Shown here: piece by piece, positions 1-5,548 of the stretch
Numbering within the stretch: position 1 is the first letter of the stretch
Layout: every line of letters begins with the position of its first letter
Source: Phycisphaera mikurensis NBRC 102666
GTDB taxonomy: Bacteria > Planctomycetota > Phycisphaerae > Phycisphaerales > SM1A02
DNA length: 5,828 nt
NCBI GenBank assembly: GCA_945870475.1
Contig: CAMBSR010000145.1
Coordinates: 1 to 5,828, forward strand
Direction: 5' to 3'
The notes under the pieces: model-generated
Told to the model about the DNA's origin: nothing
The model's input: only the letters and a program-made list of their open reading frames with translations
Databases searched by the model: none
Program-made: the position numbers and the translations under genes

Positions 1-530
1 GCTTCCACCAGACCCATGGCCACCGGGATCCGGGGGCCCATGCCGAAGACTTCCTCGTACACGCAACCCGCGATGCCCGCCGCGCTGCAGGCGGCGTACG
101 AAGCCTCCGGCGCATGCAATCCGGCGATGTCGCCGACCGCCGCAACCCCACCTGCCAACAAGCGTTGCGCACCGGCTTGCACCGACCGTTCCACGGCAGC
201 GGCGTCCATTTCCATGCGCCGCCCGCGAACACCGGCCAGCCACCGATGGAAGTCCTCCGGGTGCGGCACCGCCTCCGCAAGCGTCAGGTCGAGGTGTGCG
301 TGCGCGTTGACGAGGGCCGGCAGCACGCCGCAGTCGGAGGCATCCGTCCACTCGGTGCCCGGGCCCGGATCCCCCACCGACGCGGGCGACCCAACGGCCA
401 CCACGGTCCGGCCGCGGAGGAGGATCACGCCCGGCGCGATGCATCGGCCCGTGCCGTCGGCCACCCACGCGGCACGGACGGCGCGGAGCGCCGGAGCGTT
501 CCCATCGAGAATCTTGGCATCTTCCGTCAT
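1..530 (-). CDS. Amidohydrolase-superfamily protein, N-terminal part (cut by the window edge)
   Basis: This frame is open from an ATG at 530 to the left edge and gives 176 visible residues. Residues about 15-70 look like the small N-terminal beta-sandwich domain of ATZ/TRZ-type amidohydrolases (ADGTGR, then VILLRGRTVVAVG). They are followed by VLPALVNAHAHLDLT at 69-83, the strand-1 metal-binding HxH motif of the TIM-barrel (H77, H79). Further on come GVAAVGDIAG and YEEVFGMGP, which resemble the next barrel strands of aminofutalosine/adenosine-type deaminases and chlorohydrolases. Such enzymes hydrolyse amino or amide groups on rings, usually with one metal ion. The remaining ligands and all substrate-determining parts lie outside the window, so the substrate cannot be named. 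The usual glycine in PGLVNAH is alanine here (A72). No clear Shine-Dalgarno is seen before the ATG. It is divergent from the OmpA-family gene across a 130-bp gap. Confidence 0.8.
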   Translation of the reverse strand, partial: MTEDAKILDGNAPALRAVRAAWVADGTGRCIAPGVILLRGRTVVAVGSPASVGDPGPGTEWTDASDCGVLPALVNAHAHLDLTLAEAVPHPEDFHRWLAGVRGRRMEMDAAAVERSVQAGAQRLLAGGVAAVGDIAGLHAPEASYAACSAAGIAGCVYEEVFGMGPRIPVAMGLVE

Positions 531-562
531 GGAGGCTGGCACGCCATTCGGCGCACCGTTAC

Positions 563-568
563 ACTCTA
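563..568 (-). promoter_or_regulatory. Possible -10 box (TAGAGT) for the amidohydrolase gene
   Basis: Read on the minus strand, TAGAGT lies 32 nt before the amidohydrolase ATG and shares the CTAGAsT pattern with candidate -10 boxes before the tRNA and the peroxiredoxin. No acceptable -35 hexamer is seen 16-19 nt upstream. The overlapping plus-strand TACACT at 560-565 could equally be a -10 for the OmpA-family gene. This is a weak pattern match only. Confidence 0.2.
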
Positions 569-648
569 GCCGTCTCTACGGGGACGCTGTTCTTCACATC
601 GCCAGGATGCTCGAGCGCATCGACGACCTGGCCTCACACCACGCTTTT

Positions 649-654
649 GGGAGG
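649..654 (+). promoter_or_regulatory. Ribosome binding site of the OmpA-family gene
   Basis: GGGAGG ends 6 nt before the ATG at 661. It is the clearest Shine-Dalgarno in the window and fixes the start of the OmpA-family lipoprotein. The same frame is open far upstream only because it is antisense to the amidohydrolase. Confidence 0.8.
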
Positions 655-660
655 ATCCCA

Positions 661-1542
661 ATGACGAAGCGCGCATGGATGACTAGTGGTCTGATTCTCG
701 GCACGGCCTTGATTGCAACGGGCTGCGTGCCGGAACAGAAGTACAACGACCTTCTCACCGCATACAAGGGTCAGGAGCAGCAGCTGCTGACCACGCAGAA
801 CGAGCTGTCCACGGCTCGCTCCAACGAGGATCGGCTGCGCACGCAGCTGGCGGCCACCATGGCCGACCTCGAGGAACTGCAGAAGCGCCTTGCCAATGGC
901 GACATTGACATGGACGCATGGATCGCCAAGTACGACCAGCTGAAGAAGCAGCTCGCGTCGCTCGAGGTGAGCCAGCTTCCGCCCGACCTGACCCGCGAAC
1001 TGACCGCGCTGCAGACGCAGTTCCCCGACGTCTTCGATTTCGATCCGAAGACCGGCATGCTCCGCTTCAAGAACGACTTCACGTTCGATGCAGGCAGCGA
1101 CCAGCTCAAGCCCGGCGCCAGCGCCGTGCTCGGCAAGCTCGCTGACATCCTGAACACGAACTCGGCCGCCAAGTTCGAAGTGAAGGTCGTCGGTCACACC
1201 GACAACACGCCGGTGATCCGCACCAAGGCGAAGTTCGGCACCAACCTGATGCTCTCGGTCTACCGTTCCGCCAGCCTGCGCAACGCGCTGGTCAAGGACG
1301 GCGTGAGCGCACGTCGGTTCCAGATCGCCGGCTACGGCGAGTTCCGCCCGGTGGTGGTCAATGGCACCAAGGGTGCCACCGAGAACCGCCGCGTGGAGCT
1401 CTTCCTCACGCCGCTTGCGTTCGACCTCTCCGCCGACGGCCCCACCAGCGAGGACCGCACGCCGGCCGAGCCGGCGGTCGCCAAGAAGGCCACGGCCCCC
1501 AAGGCCGAGCCCTCGACGGAAGACGACGGCCCGACCAAGTGA
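661..1542 (+). CDS. OmpA/MotB-family peptidoglycan-binding lipoprotein with coiled coil
   Basis: The protein has 293 residues. Residues 1-22 form a lipoprotein signal peptide: MTKR, a hydrophobic stretch, then ATGC with C22 as the lipidation site. Residues about 25-120 are rich in Q, L, E, K and A with heptad-like spacing and probably form a coiled coil. Residues about 125-250 are an OmpA C-terminal-like domain. It has VVGHTDNTP (D181), LSVYRSASLRNAL (R202), IAGYGEFRPV and ENRRVELFL, the elements that bind the diaminopimelate peptide of peptidoglycan; D181 and R202 correspond to the conserved Asp/Arg pair. The spacing between them is longer than in AbOmpA/Pal and resembles MotB. The tail (about 255-293) is rich in A, P, K, E and T and is probably disordered. 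It likely tethers the outer membrane or envelope to the cell wall. The start is supported by GGGAGG and by the signal peptide. It is monocistronic, with a terminator 57 nt downstream. Confidence 0.92.
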   Translation: MTKRAWMTSGLILGTALIATGCVPEQKYNDLLTAYKGQEQQLLTTQNELSTARSNEDRLRTQLAATMADLEELQKRLANGDIDMDAWIAKYDQLKKQLASLEVSQLPPDLTRELTALQTQFPDVFDFDPKTGMLRFKNDFTFDAGSDQLKPGASAVLGKLADILNTNSAAKFEVKVVGHTDNTPVIRTKAKFGTNLMLSVYRSASLRNALVKDGVSARRFQIAGYGEFRPVVVNGTKGATENRRVELFLTPLAFDLSADGPTSEDRTPAEPAVAKKATAPKAEPSTEDDGPTK

Positions 1543-1599
1543 GCTGATCACCGCTGACGCTGCGGAAACGCACGGCAGCGGACGACACCCAAAAGCGCG

Positions 1600-1637
1600 C
1601 ACGGCGGCAGGATCACTCCTGCCGCCGTGTTGTTTTT
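1600..1637 (+). terminator. Rho-independent terminator of the OmpA-family gene
   Basis: A perfect 13-bp stem (1600-1612 pairing with 1617-1629, arm CACGGCGGCAGGA) closes a 4-nt loop TCAC and is followed directly by TTGTTTTT (1630-1637). It lies 57 nt after the stop codon. On the opposite strand the stem is followed by CGCGCTTTT, a poorer tract, so it probably works mainly on plus-strand transcripts. Confidence 0.9.
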
Positions 1638-1682
1638 CGCGGCGGCTTGGCGTTGGCGCTGGGTGACGTTCAAGTGACGCCT

Positions 1683-1720
1683 GCGTACTGGCCCCGTCGC
1701 CTTGCGGGGCGGGCGGCATG
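1683..1720. repeat. 38-bp direct repeat, copy 1, with internal hairpin
   Basis: It runs from GCGTACTGG to GGGCGGCATG and matches copy 2 (71 bp downstream) at 37 of 38 positions; the one difference is G1699 versus A1770. Extending left to 1678 adds five bases with one more mismatch. Inside are GCCCCG (1691-1696) and CGGGGC (1705-1710), a 6-bp stem with an 8-nt loop; the mismatch falls in the loop, so pairing is kept. It resembles a REP-like intergenic element. The family is not recognised. Confidence 0.8.
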
Positions 1721-1753
1721 ACGATGACGCATGTCTCCGTTCCACTTGCGCCC

Positions 1754-1791
1754 GCGTACTGGCCCCGTCACCTTGCGGGGCGGGCGGCATG
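1754..1791. repeat. 38-bp direct repeat, copy 2, with internal hairpin
   Basis: This is the second copy of the element at 1683-1720, same orientation, separated from it by 33 bp. The stem arms are GCCCCG (1762-1767) and CGGGGC (1776-1781). No third copy is found one period to either side, although a different GC hairpin follows at 1804-1819. Confidence 0.8.
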
Positions 1792-1803
1792 GCGCCGCCA
1801 CTG

Positions 1804-1819
1804 CCCCTCCGGCGAGGGG
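1804..1819. repeat. Short GC-rich hairpin
   Basis: CCCCTC pairs with GAGGGG around the tetraloop CGGC. It lies 12 bp after the second 38-bp repeat. It lacks a T-tract, so it is not a standard terminator; it may be part of the same repeat cluster or a transcript-end stabiliser for the minus-strand operon. Confidence 0.5.
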
Positions 1820-1918
1820 GCCAGGCACGCGATGTGCCAATGGCGTCGGTTCGGCAATGACCTCACCGCCGCGCGTGGGGGCGTGCGCTTGATGTGAAGG
1901 TCACGCTTGCGCGCAGCG

Positions 1919-2305
1919 TCACGAACCCGGCGTCGGCTTGCCGCAGTCGAAGCTGGTCGGCACGAAGCACAGGAAGCGGAAGTCACCGGTCCCCGCGTTG
2001 CGGAACTGGTGCATCTCGTTCGGGGCGACATAGAGCACGTCCCCGCCGCGGACGCGGTGGACGGACGTGCCGTATGTCACGTCGGCCTCGCCCTCGAGGA
2101 TGACGACCTCATGCTCGTAGTTGTGCCAGTGCAGCGGCGTATGCCCGCCGGGGGCGACCACGAAGTGTCGCATCGAGAAATTGGGGGCGCCGTGTTCACG
2201 GCCCACCAGGATCTCCATGCGCGCATCCTTCACGCCGTCCATGCGTACCGGCGCAGCGCGCGCCGGGTCGGGGCGGATGATCCGCGGTGAATCCGTGGTG
2301 GTCAC
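1919..2305 (-). CDS. Small single-domain cupin (cupin_2 type)
   Basis: The protein has 128 residues and is a stand-alone, cytoplasmic cupin with no signal peptide. Cupin motif 1 is at about 54-72: G54, H59, H61 and E66 in the HWHNYEHE segment, then G72. Motif 2 is at about 88-103: GGDVLYVAPNEMHQFRN with H99. H59, H61, E66 and H99 should bind one divalent metal. The segment GAPNFSMRHFVVAPGG before it and FLCFVP near the end are typical of a common small cupin family whose substrate is generally not established. The GTG start overlaps the DUF1080 stop in a GTGA junction, with AGGGG about 7 nt upstream, which favours it over an internal ATG at residue 22. An upstream extension in this frame is antisense-like, Arg-rich and rejected. 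It is the last gene of the rnd-DUF1080 cluster. It might act on a sugar product of its neighbour, but that is speculation. Confidence 0.9.
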   Translation of the reverse strand: MTTTDSPRIIRPDPARAAPVRMDGVKDARMEILVGREHGAPNFSMRHFVVAPGGHTPLHWHNYEHEVVILEGEADVTYGTSVHRVRGGDVLYVAPNEMHQFRNAGTGDFRFLCFVPTSFDCGKPTPGS

Positions 2306-3006
2306 TCGAAGCCCCTGCCGTTGCCCTTGCCGAGCAGCGGACGGATGCGGATGTTGCGGAACTGCATGTAGGCGCCTTCGCTCTGCAGCGCGATGCGGCC
2401 ACCGACGTGCTCGACGTCGGTGGCCACGTTCTGCAGCTCGCCGTTCACGTAGAGCTCGATGCGGGTGCCGTCCACCACGATGCGGTAGCGGTTCCACAGC
2501 CCGAGCGGCGTCTCGCTGCACTTGCCCATGCGGACGGTGTGGCGGCCATCGGTGCGCGCCGCGTCCATCTTGGCCGGGAAGTTCCCGATGTTCCAGAAGT
2601 CGCCGGCATTGCCGGACTCAAGCTGCGCCTCGATGCTCTTCGGCCAGATCTCGTCGTTGTTCTGGACGCGGAGCAGCACGCCGCCGTTGCCGGGGCCCTT
2701 CTTCGGATCGAAGCGCCACTCGAGCTCGAGCTCATAGTCGGTGTAGGTCATCTCGGTGGCGATGTAGCCAACCGGGTTGCCGGTGCAGGTCAGGACGCCG
2801 TCCTTGACGGACCACGTCGACGCCGGGTCGGCCTTCGCGTCCTTCATGAAGGGCTTCCAGCCGGCCAGGTCCTGACGGGCCAGGATGGTGGTCCATGCAT
2901 CCGCATCGCCCGCGGCATCGCCACCGGGGTACGGGTACTTGGCGGCGCATCCGGAAGCGACCGCGGAGAGGGCAACACAGACCGAGAGACGAGAGAGGAA
3001 GTTCAT
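2302..3006 (-). CDS. DUF1080 / 3-keto-disaccharide hydrolase-like lipoprotein
   Basis: The protein has 234 residues. Residues 1-20 are a lipoprotein signal peptide ending ASGC (C20 lipidated). The DUF1080 (PF06439) beta-jellyroll spans about 36-224: WTTILARQDLAGWKPF, then TWSVKDGVLTCTG, YTDYELELEWRF, GNGGVLLRVQ, IEAQLESGNAGDFW, LWNRYRIVVDG, ELYVNGELQN and GGRIALQSEG, ending in the family hallmark FRNIRIRPL (216-224). Members hydrolyse or lyse 3-keto-glycosides, or bind carbohydrate, usually in the periplasm or on the surface. The common NSGVFLR element reads NGGVLLR here. The ATG overlaps the RNase D stop by 4 nt (ATGA), and it gives a perfect signal peptide, so the longer form from 3069 is rejected. 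The stop overlaps the cupin start. The substrate is unknown. Confidence 0.9.
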   Translation of the reverse strand: MNFLSRLSVCVALSAVASGCAAKYPYPGGDAAGDADAWTTILARQDLAGWKPFMKDAKADPASTWSVKDGVLTCTGNPVGYIATEMTYTDYELELEWRFDPKKGPGNGGVLLRVQNNDEIWPKSIEAQLESGNAGDFWNIGNFPAKMDAARTDGRHTVRMGKCSETPLGLWNRYRIVVDGTRIELYVNGELQNVATDVEHVGGRIALQSEGAYMQFRNIRIRPLLGKGNGRGFE

Positions 3007-4340
3007 GCCTCGGAGGATACAGAACCCGGCCGCGTCAGGCCGGGCGCCACGGTGCCCGAGGGCGACCACACCAGCTCAAGCCGCTCTTCTCCGCGGACAA
3101 ACCCGTCGAACCACTGGCCGATGGCCGCGTGGCGCCAATCGGTGGCCGCAAAGAGCGCATGCTCGCCGTCGGCGGTGCCGAGGGTTTCGCCGCGCCGGCG
3201 CGCATCCACCACGGAGAGGTACCAGCGGGAGAACACCCCGCGCGTGGCCACCAGGTTCGATGCAAGCCCGACCGATGCGCACCGTGCCTGGAGTGCATTC
3301 CAGAGCTGGTCGCTCTCGGCGCGGACGCGCATGTCGTCCGCCAGCGGGTTCGAGGGCTCGCTCTCCGGCACCGCACCCTTCACGCTGGCGATGGCGTCGA
3401 TGATGTCCGAGGCGTGCTCACCCGCGATCCGGCGCGGGATGCCAGAGACGTTTCCGATCACGGACCGGTCGGTCGGCTTGCGCTTGGAGAGCTCGATGAC
3501 CGCCGCATCCGGCAGCACCACGCGCGCGGGCAGGTCATGCCGGCGGGCCAGTTCGTACCGCAGCGTCACGAGCGCGCGCGCCACGATCAATTGCCCGGGA
3601 CGCAGCGGTTCGGAACGCGTCAGGCGACGCAACTGCCCTTCCGGGTCGAACGCGGTGCTTCGCAGCTGCTCACGGCTTTCGTGCATCGCCCAATCGAAAC
3701 GACCCAGCTCGCGCAGGCGCTCCGAGAGAAGGTGCCACACCAGGTGGAGGTAGCGCACGTCGTCGGCGGCGTACCCGAGCTGTGCCGGCGTCAGCGGGCG
3801 CGCGTCCCAGTTGGTGAACGTGTGTGCCTTGCCGAGCCGATAGCCGGTGAGCGATTCGACCACGGTGCCCAGGCTCGAGGGCCATGCCATCCATGCCAGC
3901 GCGGCAGCCACCTGCGTGTCGAACAGGCCGTCGGGCTCGATGCCGGCGCCACGGCGCAGGATGTCGATGTCGGTGTCGCCGCTGTGGATCAGGATGGTGC
4001 GCCCCGGGGCAGCGATCGCGCGGAACAGGTCACCGAGGTCGGTGCCGGCCTGCTCGAACGGCACCGGATCGACGAGCGCAAGCTTCGTGGGCGTTGCCAC
4101 CTGCACCAGGCACAGCTTGGGGTAGAAGCTTTCCTCGCCGATGAACTCGGTGTCGTACGCGACCACCGGGTGCGAGTGCACGTCCGCCACGAGCGCAGCC
4201 AGTGCCTCGGGCGTGGTCACCAGCTCCGCGCTTGCCGAGGAGACCATCGAATGATCGTGCGGTGCGCGACCCGAGCCGCCGGAATCGTTCCGGTCGGCGG
4301 CGTCATGTTCCTGGGATCGCTTCTTGCGGCGGTAGTTCAC
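3003..4340 (-). CDS. rnd: Ribonuclease D (DEDDy 3'-5' exonuclease with HRDC domain)
   Basis: The protein has 445 residues from a GTG start. It trims the 3' ends of tRNA precursors and other small RNAs in the cytoplasm. The DEDDy exonuclease domain spans about 39-215. Exo I is AYDTEF (D63, E65), Exo II is HSGDTDIDIL (D124), and Exo III is YAADD (Y190, D194), so all catalytic residues are present. The segment YPKLCLVQVAT (73-83) is typical of the family. The first HRDC domain, probably RNA-binding, is at about 245-325, and a less conserved C-terminal part follows, as in longer RNase D proteins. The first 31 residues are charged and low-complexity, and neither the GTG (4340) nor the ATG at 4247 (residue 32) has a Shine-Dalgarno, so the true start may be 4247. 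The stop overlaps the DUF1080 start (ATGA). A tRNA-Gly gene lies 43 nt upstream on the same strand. Confidence 0.93.
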   Translation of the reverse strand: MNYRRKKRSQEHDAADRNDSGGSGRAPHDHSMVSSASAELVTTPEALAALVADVHSHPVVAYDTEFIGEESFYPKLCLVQVATPTKLALVDPVPFEQAGTDLGDLFRAIAAPGRTILIHSGDTDIDILRRGAGIEPDGLFDTQVAAALAWMAWPSSLGTVVESLTGYRLGKAHTFTNWDARPLTPAQLGYAADDVRYLHLVWHLLSERLRELGRFDWAMHESREQLRSTAFDPEGQLRRLTRSEPLRPGQLIVARALVTLRYELARRHDLPARVVLPDAAVIELSKRKPTDRSVIGNVSGIPRRIAGEHASDIIDAIASVKGAVPESEPSNPLADDMRVRAESDQLWNALQARCASVGLASNLVATRGVFSRWYLSVVDARRRGETLGTADGEHALFAATDWRHAAIGQWFDGFVRGEERLELVWSPSGTVAPGLTRPGSVSSEA

Positions 4341-4383
4341 GTCAGGGGCCCGACCGGGCTCCGCGCGCCGGCGAAAGGGTGAA

Positions 4384-4455
4384 AGCGGGAGACGGGACTC
4401 GAACCCGCAACCTGCTGCTTGGAAGGCAGCTGCTCTGCCATTGAGCTACTCCCGC
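4384..4455 (-). tRNA. tRNA-Gly (anticodon TCC)
   Basis: It folds completely: acceptor GCGGGAG/CTCCCGC (7 bp), D arm GCTC/GAGC, anticodon stem GCTGC/GCAGC with loop CTTCCAA (anticodon TCC, reading GGA/GGG), five-base variable region AGGTT, and T stem GCGGG/CCCGT (one G-T pair) with loop TTCGAGT. The discriminator base (4384) is U, as usual in bacterial tRNA-Gly. CCA is not encoded; TTC follows on the tRNA strand, so CCA must be added by nucleotidyltransferase after 3' trimming. It sits between the inhibitor gene (41 nt upstream) and rnd (43 nt downstream), all on one strand. Confidence 0.97.
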
Positions 4456-4465
4456 GAGGGGGAGC

Positions 4466-4471
4466 AGTCTA
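4466..4471 (-). promoter_or_regulatory. Possible -10 box (TAGACT) for tRNA-Gly / rnd
   Basis: On the minus strand TAGACT ends 10 nt before the mature 5' end of the tRNA, where a tRNA promoter -10 would be expected with a short leader. No good -35 hexamer is found at 16-18 nt spacing; the region upstream is the tail of the inhibitor gene. It may instead be a spacer of a longer transcript. Confidence 0.25.
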
Positions 4472-4496
4472 GCAGGGATCCGCCCGTTCCTGCGCG

Positions 4497-5009
4497 TCAG
4501 CGACCGAGCTTCTCCGGCTCGTCCACCTCGGAATCCGAAGTCTGGGCCGGTCGCACCTCGATGGAAACCTCAACGGTTCGCGCAGGCTTCGCTGCCTCGC
4601 CCTTCTCCCACGGCCGCACCAGCACGAAGCGAAGGTTGCCCTCGCCCTGCGCCACCGCGGTCATGCCGAAAGTGGTCATGGTGGCACCGCCGACGACGCG
4701 TTCCCCGCCGGAAACGGGCGCAACACGGCCGGCCGGGTCCGCGGTGGTCATCTGCATATTCGCCGGCACGGGCCCGGCAAGCGTCCACACGTAGCCGGTG
4801 CCGGCCGATGCGCCCAGGCGAACCTCGAGGCGCTCACCGACCTTCATGCAGCCGGAGACCTCGCGCGGCTTCTCGCCCTGCACCTGCTCCGACGGCACTT
4901 CCAGCATCAGGATGCCGCCCGCCGAGCGCTGCGTGCCGTTCGACGAGCATGCCGCCATGAGCAGCAATGCGCCCGCCGCCGCGATGCACCGCGCGCACCG
5001 GTTCAGCAC
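4497..5009 (-). CDS. Chagasin-like (MEROPS I42) protease-inhibitor lipoprotein
   Basis: The protein has 170 residues. Residues 1-21 look like a lipoprotein signal peptide: N-R-C-A-R, then a hydrophobic AAAGALLLMAAC with C21 lipidated. The I42 inhibitor domain spans about 45-153. Its loops match chagasin/ICP: AGTGYVWTL (69-77, the NPTTGY-type loop), a glycine-rich loop around 101-108, and RPWE (132-135). Strands such as FGMTAVAQGEGNLRFVLVRPWE and VEVSIEV are typical. Members insert these loops into the active site of papain-family cysteine peptidases, so the likely role is inhibiting such enzymes in the periplasm or outside; the target is unknown. The last 17 residues are acidic. The GTG start overlaps the peroxiredoxin stop by 7 nt, with AAGGCGG about 7 nt upstream. 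A longer reading of this frame through the peroxiredoxin is Arg-rich antisense-like sequence and was rejected. Translation is probably coupled to the peroxiredoxin. Confidence 0.85.
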   Translation of the reverse strand: MLNRCARCIAAAGALLLMAACSSNGTQRSAGGILMLEVPSEQVQGEKPREVSGCMKVGERLEVRLGASAGTGYVWTLAGPVPANMQMTTADPAGRVAPVSGGERVVGGATMTTFGMTAVAQGEGNLRFVLVRPWEKGEAAKPARTVEVSIEVRPAQTSDSEVDEPEKLGR

Positions 5010-5470
5010 GATTCGACCGCCTTCTGGATGGCCGCGAAGTCGACCTGCTGGCCGGCTTCCTCGTTGACCTTGGCGTAGACGACCTTGCCGTGCGCGTCCA
5101 CGACGAACGCCGCGCGCTTGCCCACGCCCTTGAGGCCCATCAGGTTCTCGAAGAGCGCGCCGTAGGTGCGGCTGACTTCCTTGTTGAAGTCCGAGAGGAT
5201 GTCGAACGGGATCGAGAGCTCCTGCTTGAACTTGTCGGTCACGAACGGACTGTCGACGCAGATGCCGAACACCGCGCAGCCGAGCGACGACCACTTCTGC
5301 CAGTCGTCGCGGAAGGTGCACATCTCGGTGCTGCAGACGGAGCTGAACGCGAGCGGGAAGAAGAGGAGCACCACCTTCTGCTTGCCGAATACGGTGGACA
5401 GGTCCACCTCGTGGCCGGGACGGGACGGAAGCTTGAAGGCCGGGGCGTTGGAGCCGATGGTGACGGACAT
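5003..5470 (-). CDS. Peroxiredoxin (AhpC/TSA family, AhpE/BCP-like)
   Basis: The protein has 155 residues and a cytoplasmic thioredoxin fold with no signal peptide. It reduces H2O2 or organic hydroperoxides through a peroxidatic cysteine. The start reads IGSNAPAFKLPS, usual for the family. The active site is PLAFSSVCSTEMCTFRD (39-55). P39, S43 and C46 form the PxxxT/SxxC motif, with C46 peroxidatic. R119 (GKRAAFVVD) is the conserved active-site arginine. C51, five residues after C46, occupies the resolving-cysteine place of BCP/PrxQ, while PLAFS resembles AhpE. C65, C71 and the very last residue C155 are further cysteines. ILSDFNKEVSRTYG (91-104) is the standard second half. The ATG at 5470 has only a weak GAGAG upstream. 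It is the first gene of the minus-strand series, with a candidate promoter at 5549-5578, and its end overlaps the inhibitor gene. Confidence 0.93.
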   Translation of the reverse strand: MSVTIGSNAPAFKLPSRPGHEVDLSTVFGKQKVVLLFFPLAFSSVCSTEMCTFRDDWQKWSSLGCAVFGICVDSPFVTDKFKQELSIPFDILSDFNKEVSRTYGALFENLMGLKGVGKRAAFVVDAHGKVVYAKVNEEAGQQVDFAAIQKAVESC

Positions 5471-5548
5471 TCGGAGGGTCTCTCGGGACGGAACATCCCG
5501 GCGCGGTCCGGGCAGCCACCGTGGCCACCCGTCGAGCAGGGTCCTAGA

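Larger units (their letters stand above)
1543..1918. other. Gene-free spacer between convergent genes
   Basis: This 376-bp spacer separates the ends of the OmpA-family gene (plus) and the cupin gene (minus). It holds a strong plus-strand terminator (1600-1637), two 38-bp direct repeats each with an internal hairpin (1683-1720 and 1754-1791), and one further short hairpin (1804-1819). Open frames across it have no domain-like content, and two minus-strand ones simply begin inside the repeat copies. I see no coding gene. No minus-strand terminator with a T-tract was found for the cupin cluster; the hairpins here could play that part or protect the 3' end. Confidence 0.75.

Noticed and set aside
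16..660. Long plus-strand open frame continuous with the OmpA-family gene, suggesting a fusion or N-terminal extension
   Set aside because: It is antisense to the amidohydrolase, low-complexity (A, P, R, T, S rich), and the internal ATG at 661 has a strong ribosome binding site and begins a lipoprotein signal peptide.
634..1719. 361-codon minus-strand open frame opposite the OmpA-family gene
   Set aside because: It has no recognisable domain, begins inside the 38-bp repeat and runs through the terminator. It is the expected shadow of a GC-rich coding strand.
1678..1791. Minimal CRISPR-like array (38-bp repeat, 33-bp spacer, 38-bp repeat)
   Set aside because: The spacing is in the right range, but only two repeats exist, no further unit is found at the 71-bp period on either side, no cas genes are present, and the element is a GC-rich hairpin in a convergent spacer typical of REP-like sequences.
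1903..1919. Hairpin ACGCT/AGCGT at the cupin stop codon as a terminator
   Set aside because: The stem is only 5 bp with a 7-nt loop and no following T-tract on the minus strand.
4347..4365. Small GC hairpin between tRNA-Gly and rnd as a terminator
   Set aside because: The GCCC/GGGC stem is only 4-5 bp with no T-tract after it on the minus strand, so it is unlikely to separate the two genes.
2287..4382. Long plus-strand open frames (2287-3753, 2895-4382) opposite the DUF1080 and RNase D genes
   Set aside because: They have no recognisable motifs and composition of antisense frames, whereas the minus-strand genes have full domain signatures and overlapping start/stop junctions.
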